From Valencia hispanica (taxonomy: Eukaryota; Chordata; Actinopteri; Cyprinodontiformes; Valenciidae), in the NCBI GenBank assembly GCA_963556495.2, contig OY747707.1, forward strand, positions 28,282,871 to 28,346,870: DNA of 64,000 nucleotides, in the 5' to 3' direction. The notes under the pieces were generated by a model. It was not told the DNA's origin and ran no database searches. It was given only the letters and a program-made list of their open reading frames with translations. Positions 55,560 to 64,000 of this stretch are shown here, piece by piece (positions within the stretch are counted from its first letter, which is position 1; every line of letters begins with the position of its first letter). Made by a program: the position numbers and the translations under genes.

Positions 55560-55980
55560 TTCCTTCTGTTCGGTGTCCCTCCTCTCCTCCCTGTTCATTA
55601 GTGCTCTAAGTTCCTCTTAAGCGTTATTCTTATTTTCTTAGATCTCTTTCACCCTCGGATACCTTAGCTTTTGCTTGTGGCTGCTGAAGGAGGAGCAACC
55701 TCTCCCGACCTCTCCTGATCTCTACTCTTATTCTCTTTTCTTAGCTTTTCTTAGCTTTTTCTTAGTTACTTTATACACCTAGCATCTGGAGTCACTGTAT
55801 TAGACCAGATCTCTTTTTGGATTACTTTCTGATGGACTGTGGATTACCAAAATGGCGTTTTGCTTAGCTGAGGACTTTGAGTAAGTGCTCAAGAGAATTG
55901 AAACAATCAAGACAAAGTTACACCATCTTTAGATTAATTTTGATCTAAACACTGGATATGGAAATAAGACAACTTTACCG

Positions 55981-56325
55981 ATGACTACACACAGGGAGGA
56001 AGAACCTGGCAGCCCGGTGTTATCTCGGTCCAACAGTCTCGCACAGAAGCCACAGAACAACGTTACTCCCTCAGCCAAAAGGCGCCTAACGGGTAGGACA
56101 CCCCATTCACAGCTTGATGAAGACTGGTCGGCTTTAAAGTGCACTGAATCAAGACCTGCTTTCTCTGCTCCAAGAAAAAAGAAACAAAAGAAACTGCAAC
56201 CCAAAACAAGAGATATCACGCCCCCTGGAATACCGCTGAGAAACAGTTTTGCAGCCCTCATTTCCCCAAAAAACAACGCAGTCCCTGGGACCAGTCAAGG
56301 TCACCGGGAGAAATCCAATCCATGA
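55981..56325 (+). pseudogene. LINE ORF1 N-terminal fragment
   Basis: A 114-codon frame from ATG: polar, Lys/Pro-rich (APRKKKQKKLQPKTRDITPP), without a recognised zinc knuckle. It is cut from the esterase-like part by a stop and a frame change around an 11-C run at 56350-56360. Such basic ORF1 N-termini bind RNA in CR1/L2-type elements (inference). Confidence 0.5.
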
Positions 56326-56451
56326 GGCGGACACATAAGAAAGCAAGAACCCCCCCCCCCAAGCAAAAGTTCTCATCATACATGATCAATTATTGGTATC
56401 GTTTATTTTTGTAGCCAGAACACTAGCGTTATCAGCTGCCCCAAGAACACA

Positions 56452-57207
56452 GTGAGAGAAATGTCAGAAAAAATCCAGACAGTTTTAGAGCAACACCCTA
56501 AACTGGAAAAGCTTGTTATCCACACAGGTGCAATTGATGTAGCCAAGAAACAATCAGAGATTCTGAAAATAGACTTCTCTGATTTGCTACAGAGACTTGA
56601 TGGACTTAACATAAACATCTTTATCAGCGGACCAGTCCCTGAAGGAAATGATGAAAGGTACAATAGACTTTGGATGCTCCATAAATGGTTGAAGAGAAAA
56701 TCTGTTGAAAAATTGATTCCATTTATAAATAACTTTAAAATATTTGGATGTGCAAGGCACTTGTTCATGATAAATCATCATTATCTTAACAGAGCTAGAC
56801 TGAGACTCTTGATCTCAAATATTTTCTGTTATCTGAATAAACACTTGATAAAGCACTCGAGAGGTGACCTCGAAGCACGGCCCATGTATACTATCAGAGA
56901 ACAAACATTTTCCCACACACACAAAGTGACATCACCACCCCAGACAGCTGCATGGACTGACACACAACAAAAATTTCCAGCAGTGAGCAAAGATGTACAT
57001 TGCTCAGCAAAGTGTTCTTCAAGTATTCCAATGTCATCAGACTCATCAACACCAAATGACTTTCTGTTTAGAGATTTCTCAGATAGACTGAAAGCACAAA
57101 TTAGAATTGGGTCACAACTTACACTGAAACTTGGGCTACATCAGCCCACTGGGACTAACATTGGATGTATTCCACCCATGCCCCAACTGGTAATAACAGA
57201 CATCTGA
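56452..57207 (+). pseudogene. decayed esterase-like LINE ORF1 fragment
   Basis: A 251-codon open frame. VLEQHPKLEKLVIHTGAIDV and VAKKQSEILKIDFSDLLQRL align by eye with the SGNH-esterase part of the minus-strand LINE ORF1 at 61696-62190 (VIIHAGTNDICKRQSELLKL). Here the G-T-N-D block has become GAID, and the D-G-L-H block is unrecognisable (about residues 105-118). The esterase must be dead although the frame stays open. Confidence 0.65.
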
Positions 57208-58153
57208 TATAGAAGTGAACCGGATAATAATTCTACTCCCACTGTCTTCCAGAAGTCGTCCGGCCACCCGGAAAGAATCATTCAAGTCATTATAAGTAGG
57301 AGAAAACAAAAAATTAAAGCCAAACGCTCTTATATCAAAACAAATCTCAAATTGATCACCTGTCAGAAGGTTCCGGTATCGATCATCAAACCACTTAAAT
57401 TAGCTTTATCAAATATTAGATCTTTATCAGGAAAGTCATTCCTAATCAATTAATTAATCAACGAACATAATATACATGCCCTTTTTTTATCAGAGACCTG
57501 GCTAGACGTAAATAATTAAACATATGTATTGATAGATTCTACTCCTCCAAACTACAATTTCTTAAACGACAGCAGGAAACACAGATGAGGTGGAAGTGTA
57601 ACCACAATTTTTCATAACTCAATGAACTTTAAAAAGGTATCCCTAAAGAAAAACAAGGTAGCCTAAAGAATCTCGATTTCTATGTTTATATATTTCTATG
57701 TTTATATAAACCCCAAAAACGTAACTCTAACTTCTTTAATGATCTCAGCGACGTTCTTTCCGTAATATGTATCGATAATGACCAACCCCCAGGATAGACT
57801 AGCAAAATCATTAAGTCATACTCTTCACAACTTCGGTCTGACCTAGCATGTCAAACAACCAACACACAATAGTGGACACACTTTGGACTTAATTATCTGC
57901 AAAGGTTTAACTATATCCGACATCTTGGTAACTGATATTGCATTATCTGACCATTTCAGTGTTTTCTTTGAAAGTACCATCTCTGCTAAACTATCTAGCC
58001 ACAGTGAGATAACTGTAAAGTGTTTTCTAGGGGACAGTTCAATTGAAACCTTTAAACTTATTTACCCTTCCACCACATCCCCCTCATCTCCTAACTCCAA
58101 CTCAGTAAATAAGCTGGTAGATAATTTCCTCGCGAAAATCACAGACATCATTC

Positions 58154-58700
58154 AAACTTTATTTATAAAGCGCTTTTCATACAAGAAGTTGCATCACAAA
58201 GTGCTTTACAGATTAAAATGACCCCACATAAAACCACCTTCCCTTCCCTCCCCCACAGATTTAAAAGCATGGTCACAGTTATACCCCCCTCCCCCCAACC
58301 CATCTCCCATGCACACACACAGTTAAAAGAAAAAGTTAAAAGGACATTGGGCCGAGTGTAGATGAACCATGCAAGGAAACGCCATCAGAGGAGCCATCTG
58401 CCCCGGCAGCAGTAGATTAACAGCAGCAGCCGAGGCACTGACACAGGGCACTCAGTGGAGGCAAGGCCAAAACCCCCACCTCCACCCAAGCTCCACCTGG
58501 AGACCACCCAGGAAGCTACAGCCGACCACCGCTCCCGGGGCAGAGGGCTCCCACAGAGAAAACACTGGAACGGGGATTAAGATAAATTAAAGTATAAAAA
58601 GAAACGGTAAATTAATGTGCTAAGATTGAAAAGTAAAACTGATAAAAATATAATCATATAAAACATCCAGAGCAATTAAACAAACAGTGATAAATAATAA
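58154..58700 (-). other. 3' UTR and tail of the L2-like element
   Basis: GC-rich untranslated sequence with C-runs, ending in the conserved tail CTGTAAAGCACTTTGTGATG…GAAAAGCGCTTTATAAATAA (58215-58154, read on the minus strand). The tail resembles the SINE tails at 68-140, 14331-14390 and 43900-43950. Confidence 0.75.
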
Positions 58701-61473
58701 TCAGTTAAAAGCTAAGCTAAAAAGGTGAGTCTTGAGCCTGCTCTTAAAAACAGGAACGTTCTCTGCAGCCCTGAGGTCCTCTGGCAGCCTGTTCCAGAGG
58801 TGAGGGCCATAAAACTGGAAAGACGCCTCGCCATGCGTGTGTGTCCTGACTTTTGGGGTGACAAGGAGACGGCTGCCAGAGGAGTGCAGAGACCGCGAAG
58901 GTTTATATGGTAAAAGCAGTTCAGAGAGATAAGAAGGCCCAAGACCATTAAGACACTTAAAAACCATTAAAAGAACCTTAAAGTCGATCCTGAAATGTAC
59001 GGGGAGCCAATGCAATGATTTTAAGACCGGTGTAATGTGCTCCCGCCTCCTGGTCTTCGTCAGGACACGTGCTGCTGAATTTTGTAGTAGTTGTAAACCT
59101 GATATACTCTTTTTGGGAAGACCAGAAAGCAGGGCATTACAGTAATCAATTCTACTGGAGATAAAAGCATGCATCAGTGTCTCCGTATTGGCCCGAGAGA
59201 GAATGGGGCGGACTCTGGCAATGTTCTTTAGTTGATAAAAACCTATTTTAGTGATATTTTTTATGCGAGGAATAAAAGTCAGCTCAGAGTCAAAAATCAC
59301 GCCCAGGTTCTTTACTTGTAAAGAGGGATTAAAAGACAGTGATTGTAGTTTTGGTAAAAGTTTCTCTCTCTGAGCCTCAGGACCGATGACTAAAACTTCA
59401 GTTTTGTCCTGGTTGAGCTGGAGAAAGTTTTCTGCCATCCAGGATTTAATGTCTAAAATGCAGTTAAAAAGTGCATCCATTGGCCGTGTGTCATCGGGAG
59501 ACATAGAGATGTATAACTGTGTATCATCAGCATAACTGTGAAAGTTAACTCCATGTCTCCTGATGACGCTGCCAAGAGGGAGCATATAAAGGTTAAAAAG
59601 CACTGGGCCTAAAATTGAACCCTGGGGCACACCACATGTAATCCTGTGGACCCTAGAAGAGCAGGTATCTAAACTTACCATAAAAGTCCTGTCTGTGAGA
59701 TAGGATGTAAACCATTTGTGAACATCACCAGAGAGGCCGATCTGTTTTAAACGGGTTAAAAGAATAGTGTGGTCCACTGTATCGAAGGCAGCGCTTAGAT
59801 CCAGTAGAACCAACACTGTCACCTTCTGAGCGTCATAATTTATTCTAAAATCATTTAAAATCTTCAGAAGGGTCGTCTCTGTGCTGTGGTTCACCCTAAA
59901 ACCAGACTGAAATTTCTCCATGACATTGTGCTCATTAATAAAATCATTAAGTTGAATTAAAACAAGCTTTTCTAAAACCTTGCTTAAAAATTGTAAGTTA
60001 GATACTGGTCTAAAATTATTAAAATCATTAAAATCTAAATTGCTCTTCTTCAGCAGGGGCTTCACTTCCGCCCCTTTAAAGGCGCCAGGAAAGACCCCCG
60101 TCCTAAGGGAGCAATTCATCATGGTTAAAATCTCATCCCTAAAAGATTCATAAAATGGCTTAAAAAATGAAGTGGGAATCGGGTCCAAAACACATGTGGT
60201 GGGCCTCACTGAGGAGAAAACTTTATCAAGAGTCCCCGCTTCTACCAGGACAAAACTGTCCAGCGTTTCCTCTGGTAGAAACACACATTCAGATTTGTCT
60301 AAAACCATGTTACACTGAGAAGATAAAATATTACATCTGAAGTGGTCTGCGAACTCCTCACAAAGATTGTTTGAGGGGGTTTTCTGAAATGCATTAGTAG
60401 TACAGTTAAAAAAAATTATCAATAGTGGAAAAAAGAATTTTAGGATTATTTTTATTGTCTGATATGATTTTTGCAAAGTAAGCATTTCTTGAATTTCTTA
60501 CAGCATTATTATAGGATTTGAGAAGTTCTGTGTATAATTGATGGTTTATTGTGGTTTTATTTTTTCTCCATTTTCTCTCTGCCGCCCTGCAGTCCCTCTT
60601 TAGGTTTTTAAGATTGTTATTTCTCCATGGCGCTGCAAGTTTTGAATGTGAGCATTTCACTCTAAGTGGAGCCAGCAGGTCAAGAGCGGACTGAAGTCTT
60701 CTGTTAAAATCACTGGCGATAAAATCACAGGGGGCAGGTAAGAGAGTAGGAGGAAACTTTTGGAAAACTTCTAGAAAACCTGCAGCCACTTCAGGGGTTA
60801 GATGGCGCTTCCTGACAGTTCTCACAGAGGTCTCCTGCTGGATAAAACTGGTGATGTTAAAAAACACGCAGTAATGGTCAGAGACAGCCAAGTCAACAAC
60901 AGAGGACACACGGGTGGACATGCCATGCGTGAGGACCAAGTCCAGTGTGTGTCCTCTGTTGTGATTTGGCTGCATGACATGCTGACTAAAATCCATATAA
61001 TTCAAAATATTTAAAAATTCTGTTGATAAAGGGTCTAAAAGGTTATCCATGTGTAGATTAAAATCACCAGCTAAAATGATCCTTTCAAAGGAGTTGTACA
61101 AAATTGATAAAAACTCTGAAAATTATTGAATAAAAAGTGCACTCTTTTTAGGAGGCCTGTAAACTGTGACACATAAAATCTGAGGAGTGCTAAAAACAGT
61201 TGCATTATATTCAAAAGTACTAAAATTATCAAATAAAACAGGTTTGGCAGAAAGCGTTGATGAACTAATAAAAGCAGTTCCGCCTCCCCTTTTGCAACTC
61301 CCCGTGGAATAAGAGAAGTTAAAATTTGGTGGGGAGGCCTCTGTAATAACAACAGGGGCATTTGTACTCAGCCATGTTTCTGTTAAAAATAAACAATGTA
61401 TATTATGATCTAAAATTAGTTCATTTATTATAAAAGTTTTATTCAGCAGAGAGCGGACATTTAAAAGTGCCAT
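58701..61473 (-). pseudogene. L2-like ORF2: APE endonuclease and reverse transcriptase, two lesions
   Basis: Endonuclease: ALLNVRSLLNKTFIINELIL, LFLTETWL, ILAGDFNLHMDN, GHTLDLVLTHG and AVSDHYCVFF are all present. Reverse transcriptase: LVLLDLSAAFDTVDHTILLT, GVPQGSILGPVLFNLYMLPL and FHSYADDTQLYISM (Y-A-D-D catalytic). The C-terminus is typical of L2-type elements (LHWLPVHFRIDFKVLLMVFK, GPHLWNRLPEDLR). Breaks: an in-frame TAA at about 61117-61120, and a frameshift in a T-run near 60411, where FSTIDNFF should pass into NCTTNAFQ. Otherwise the 594-codon RT frame (60485-58701) is open. Confidence 0.92.
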
Positions 61474-61695
61474 ATTAATAGTGGTTGGAGATGGAGTGAC
61501 TGTATGATTTACTGGGGGTAGGACTTTTGGTAACTGTTTGAGATTATTAGAGTTGCATTTGCTACGTTTTTTATTATTTGTCCGCTCTCTGCTGATAATA
61601 ACGGGTATAGATGATTTAGGGCAAGGTCCAAGTCCGATATGTGAATTACTATTAAAATCAGAACTGAGTTCATAGGAGCAGGGACCAGCTACACA

Positions 61696-62947
61696 TCAGG
61701 ATGTGGCAGAAGGGGCATGGAGGGCAGGTGCAGCTGGGGCTGGTGTGGTAGACAGGGGGGGGCGAGGGAATGCCAGGCTCATTGACAGCATGCGGGCACC
61801 CTGTCTATTAAGATGTAGTCCATCTGGACCAAACAATTGACTCCTGCCCCAGAAAATGTTAAAATTGTCCATAAAACCAATATTATGCATCACGGTGGCA
61901 GAGGAAAGCCAGGTGTTAAGAGATAAAAGTCTGCTAAAACGACCAATACCTCTGCCAACAGTGGGGGTGGGGCCAGAAATAAAAACAGACACATGTGTGT
62001 ATTTTAAAAGATTAAACAAATGAATAAAATCCAGCTTCAGGAGCTCAGATTGCCGTTTACAAATGTCGTTGGTTCCAGCGTGAATAATAACTCTACTCAC
62101 AGATTGGTGATGTTGGATATGGTCCAGGATCTGTTCAGCAATGTCCTTTACGGTGGCTCCAGGTAAACACAGTGTGACCGCTCCTCTCATCCTTACATTC
62201 CTGATAATAGAGTCTCCAATGATGAGCGTGGTGGGCGGCTGGTCTACAAGTTGATGCTGGGCAGAGGATCTTTCACGGCGGATTAGCTTCCCCAGGACTG
62301 CAGCGATGTGTAGTCGGCGCCGAGGGCTCGTTCCGTGGGTTCGGGGTGTAGTGGAGCACGCCTCGGCGAGTCCTGGGTTTAGCGCGACGTGGAGGGCTGC
62401 GGGAGCCCGGCTGCTGCTCCGGCTGCTGGGAGGGGATGGGCGGCAGTCCTGCGGAGCTGCGGTGTTTCAGGGCGGCCGGAGGGACAGTCAGAGGAGGAAA
62501 GTCGTGCTCCATTGCACCGAAGCGGTTTGACAATGGTAGGCCGGGTGAAGGAGAGCGGTGGCGGCTGCTCCGGGCATCCCCACCGCAGCCGGGCCCGACC
62601 ATGGACCAGGCACCCTGAAGCACCGGAGTTGAGCTGATGGGGGCTTTTGGCTTAGCCCCCAGATGGAACCAGCAGTCCTCCTCTGCAGTTGTTGTTGCTC
62701 CTCCGGCGTTCGGCAGTCCGAGTCCAGCGATGGATTCCCCCTCCGCAGCTTCACCGGGCTGGGAGGGAATTGTGTCCGCCAGCTGAGCACTGTTGGCGGC
62801 GGCGAAAGTCCGGCCGAAGATGATGTCCACGTCGCGCTCGTGGTCCTGGATTTGATGGAGCGTGGAGATCCTCTGCTCCAGCTCCAGAACTTTTTGTGTT
62901 AATTTAAAACAGCCATCACATCCGGGGGTGCAGGTGAGTGAAGGCAT
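61696..62947 (-). pseudogene. L2-like ORF1 with Cys cluster and SGNH esterase, one frameshift
   Basis: The first part (62947-62273) starts MPSLTCTPGCDGCFKLTQKV, with a Cys cluster, then a short coiled-coil-like VLELEQRISTLHQ and a Pro/Ser-rich region. The second part, in another frame, contains the esterase blocks: IIGDS (nucleophile Ser, about 62205), HAGTND (about 62065) and PDGLHLN (Asp/His, about 61805). The two frames overlap at about 62270-62290, so one indel separates them. Esterase domains are known in ORF1 of CR1/L2-type LINEs. Confidence 0.8.
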
Positions 62948-63179
62948 GACGAAATAAAAAGTAGTCCGTGCTCAGATAAAAAAACGCCCCCGATAAAAAC
63001 AAGTTGCTAAAAGTCAGTGGTGTTAAAATCGGTTAAAACTAGTCATCAAAACGATTTAAAACCAGTTAAAACCATGTTTATTAGGGAGCCGAAGTTTGGC
63101 AAGTCTCTCTGTAGAAGGACGCCGACACATGCGCACCAGAGAGGTAATCAGTCAAAGTCAGAGGATTGATCTCAAACCA

Positions 63180-64000
63180 AAATGCACGTTATGCATATTA
63201 TGAGAACATTTTGTAACTATAACATTGATTCCATTGCTCCAACTAAAGTGAAAGCAGTCTCAGGTAGAAAGAAGTCTCTGTGGACAAGCGATCCACTGGT
63301 ACATAGTGAAAAAAGGGAGAGTCGACACGCCAAGAGAAAATGGCGAAAAACTCGACTCCAGGTTCACTATTAGATCTACAAAGAGAGACTGAACAGATAG
63401 TTAACTTTAAAAGATGCCAGGGAAACTTTCTTTTCTGAAATCATGAACAGAAACATTAATGATGCACGAACCCTGTTTGCAACAGTGGAAAGACTAACTA
63501 ATCCTCCAGTGACAGTAGCCCCTGAACTAAATTCTACCAGGGCCTGCAATGAATTTGCCAGCTTTTTCACTGAAAAGATTCTAGCAATTAGACGGTCGGT
63601 CTGTACCACAGCACCGAACCGACTACCAATGCTATACCCAATTAACGCCAATGTAGAAATTTTTTTACAATTACACGAATTAAACCAAAAAGACCTTGAA
63701 GAAGTCCTTAACCAATTAAGCTCCTCCTCTTGCTGTGCTGATATCCTACCCACAGGTTTCCTTAAGAAAGTTTCCCCTGTCATTGGATCTGATCTGATTT
63801 AAATAGTGAACTCATCCCTCCTGTCAGGTGTCTTGACCCAGTCATTAAAAACAGCAGTTATTTAACCACTGCTAAAAAAGAATAATCTGGACAACATGTT
63901 AATGCAGAACTACAGGCAAATTTCTAATCTTCCATTCATCAGTAAAAATATTGAAAAAACTGTGTTTCAGCAGTTAAATAGCTTTATAACAATGACCAAC
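63180..64000 (+). mobile_element. continuation of the plus-strand LINE (end of endonuclease into RT), runs off the window
   Basis: Plus-strand coding debris: NIDSIAPTKVKAVSGRKKSL then WTSDPLVHSEKRESRHAKRK at 63221-63340. Then MNRNINDARTLFATVERLTN through NEFASFFTEKILAIRRSVCT (63443-63610) and the RT opening LNQLSSSSCCADILPTGFLK (about 63708), and, after stops, LLKKNNLDNMLMQNYRQISN near the end. These follow the endonuclease block left at 58135 in the same order as in ORF2 of the nested LINE, confirming the split. Confidence 0.8.

Larger units (their letters stand above)
55560..58153 (+). mobile_element. decayed CR1/L2-type LINE, 5' portion (host of a nested insertion)
   Basis: Plus-strand LINE: GC-richer leader to 55980, ORF1 pieces (55981-56325, then 56452-57207), then endonuclease pieces from about 57390, in a frame broken by several stops. 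Readable blocks include LSNIRSLSGKSFLIN (near 57410), HNIHALFLSETWL (near 57470), GHTLDLIICKGLT (near 57876) and ALSDHFSVFFEST (near 57940). Coding sequence stops abruptly at 58150 and resumes at about 63200, so the minus-strand LINE was inserted into this one. Confidence 0.8.
58154..63135 (-). mobile_element. near-full-length L2-like non-LTR retrotransposon, nested insertion
   Basis: A 5-kb minus-strand element. Order from its 5' end: leader, ORF1 (62947-61696), spacer, ORF2 (about 61473-58701), then a GC-rich 3' UTR ending AAAAGCGCTTTATAAATAAAGTTTG at 58154. It splits a plus-strand LINE whose coding sequence lies on both sides. Only about three ORF-breaking changes were seen, so it is much younger than its host. 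No target duplication was identified by eye, and the exact 5' border (63100-63180) is uncertain. Confidence 0.85.

Noticed and set aside
62306..62902. Several plus-strand frames in GC-rich sequence
   Set aside because: Antisense of the L2-like ORF1 N-terminal region.

Overview
The window is vertebrate nuclear DNA, most likely from a teleost fish. Small exons with GT-AG borders and matched codon phases sit in long AT-rich introns packed with fish-type repeats (Tc1-like DNA transposons, L2/CR1-type and other non-LTR retrotransposons, tRNA-derived SINEs, small inverted-repeat elements, (CA)n and (GGAT)n tracts). No bacterial or viral gene organisation is present. Species was not determined.

One host gene accounts for nearly all supported coding sequence. 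It is a class III unconventional myosin on the minus strand, best matched to myo3b, running from the late kinase domain (exon at 53644-53709) down to the IQ neck (exon at 3558-3638). I placed 20 exons by reading the splice borders. Every junction keeps frame except one: an exon between 24415 and 11910 (the motor's variable loop 2) must exist and was not found. The exons encode, in order, the end of the kinase C-lobe, the kinase-motor linker, the P-loop (GESGAGKT), switch I, switch II (DIFGFE), the relay region, the actin-binding region, the converter and two IQ motifs with the start of a third. The first part of the kinase lies beyond 64000. The 3' end is uncertain: one possible terminal exon with a polyadenylation signal lies at 2897-3111, and another possible minus-strand coding exon lies at 724-813.

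Layout: 1-2.9 kb, SINEs and a split dispersed repeat. 2.9-7.3 kb, neck and motor-end exons. 7.7-14.6 kb, a TTAA-ended element with a small membrane-protein ORF, a LINE, a degraded Tc1 element and a SINE. 14.6-24.4 kb, a mostly unique intron. 24.4-31.8 kb, a long inverted repeat, a deleted LINE and an almost complete Tc1-like transposon with a 342-codon ORF. 31.7-42.6 kb, the dense block of motor exons. 42.6-55.5 kb, large introns around two exons. 55.5-64 kb, a degraded plus-strand LINE split by a 5-kb minus-strand L2-like LINE that still shows an esterase-type ORF1 and an endonuclease/reverse transcriptase ORF2.

I found no credible new multi-gene system. The most useful leads are the SINE tail that matches the resident LINE tail, the TTAA-ended element carrying a membrane microprotein ORF and CCAAT boxes, the Tc1 transposase kept open by two compensating indels, the unassigned exon at 724-813, and the missing loop-2 exon of the myosin. 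Family assignments rest on motif recognition by eye; no alignment or database search was run.
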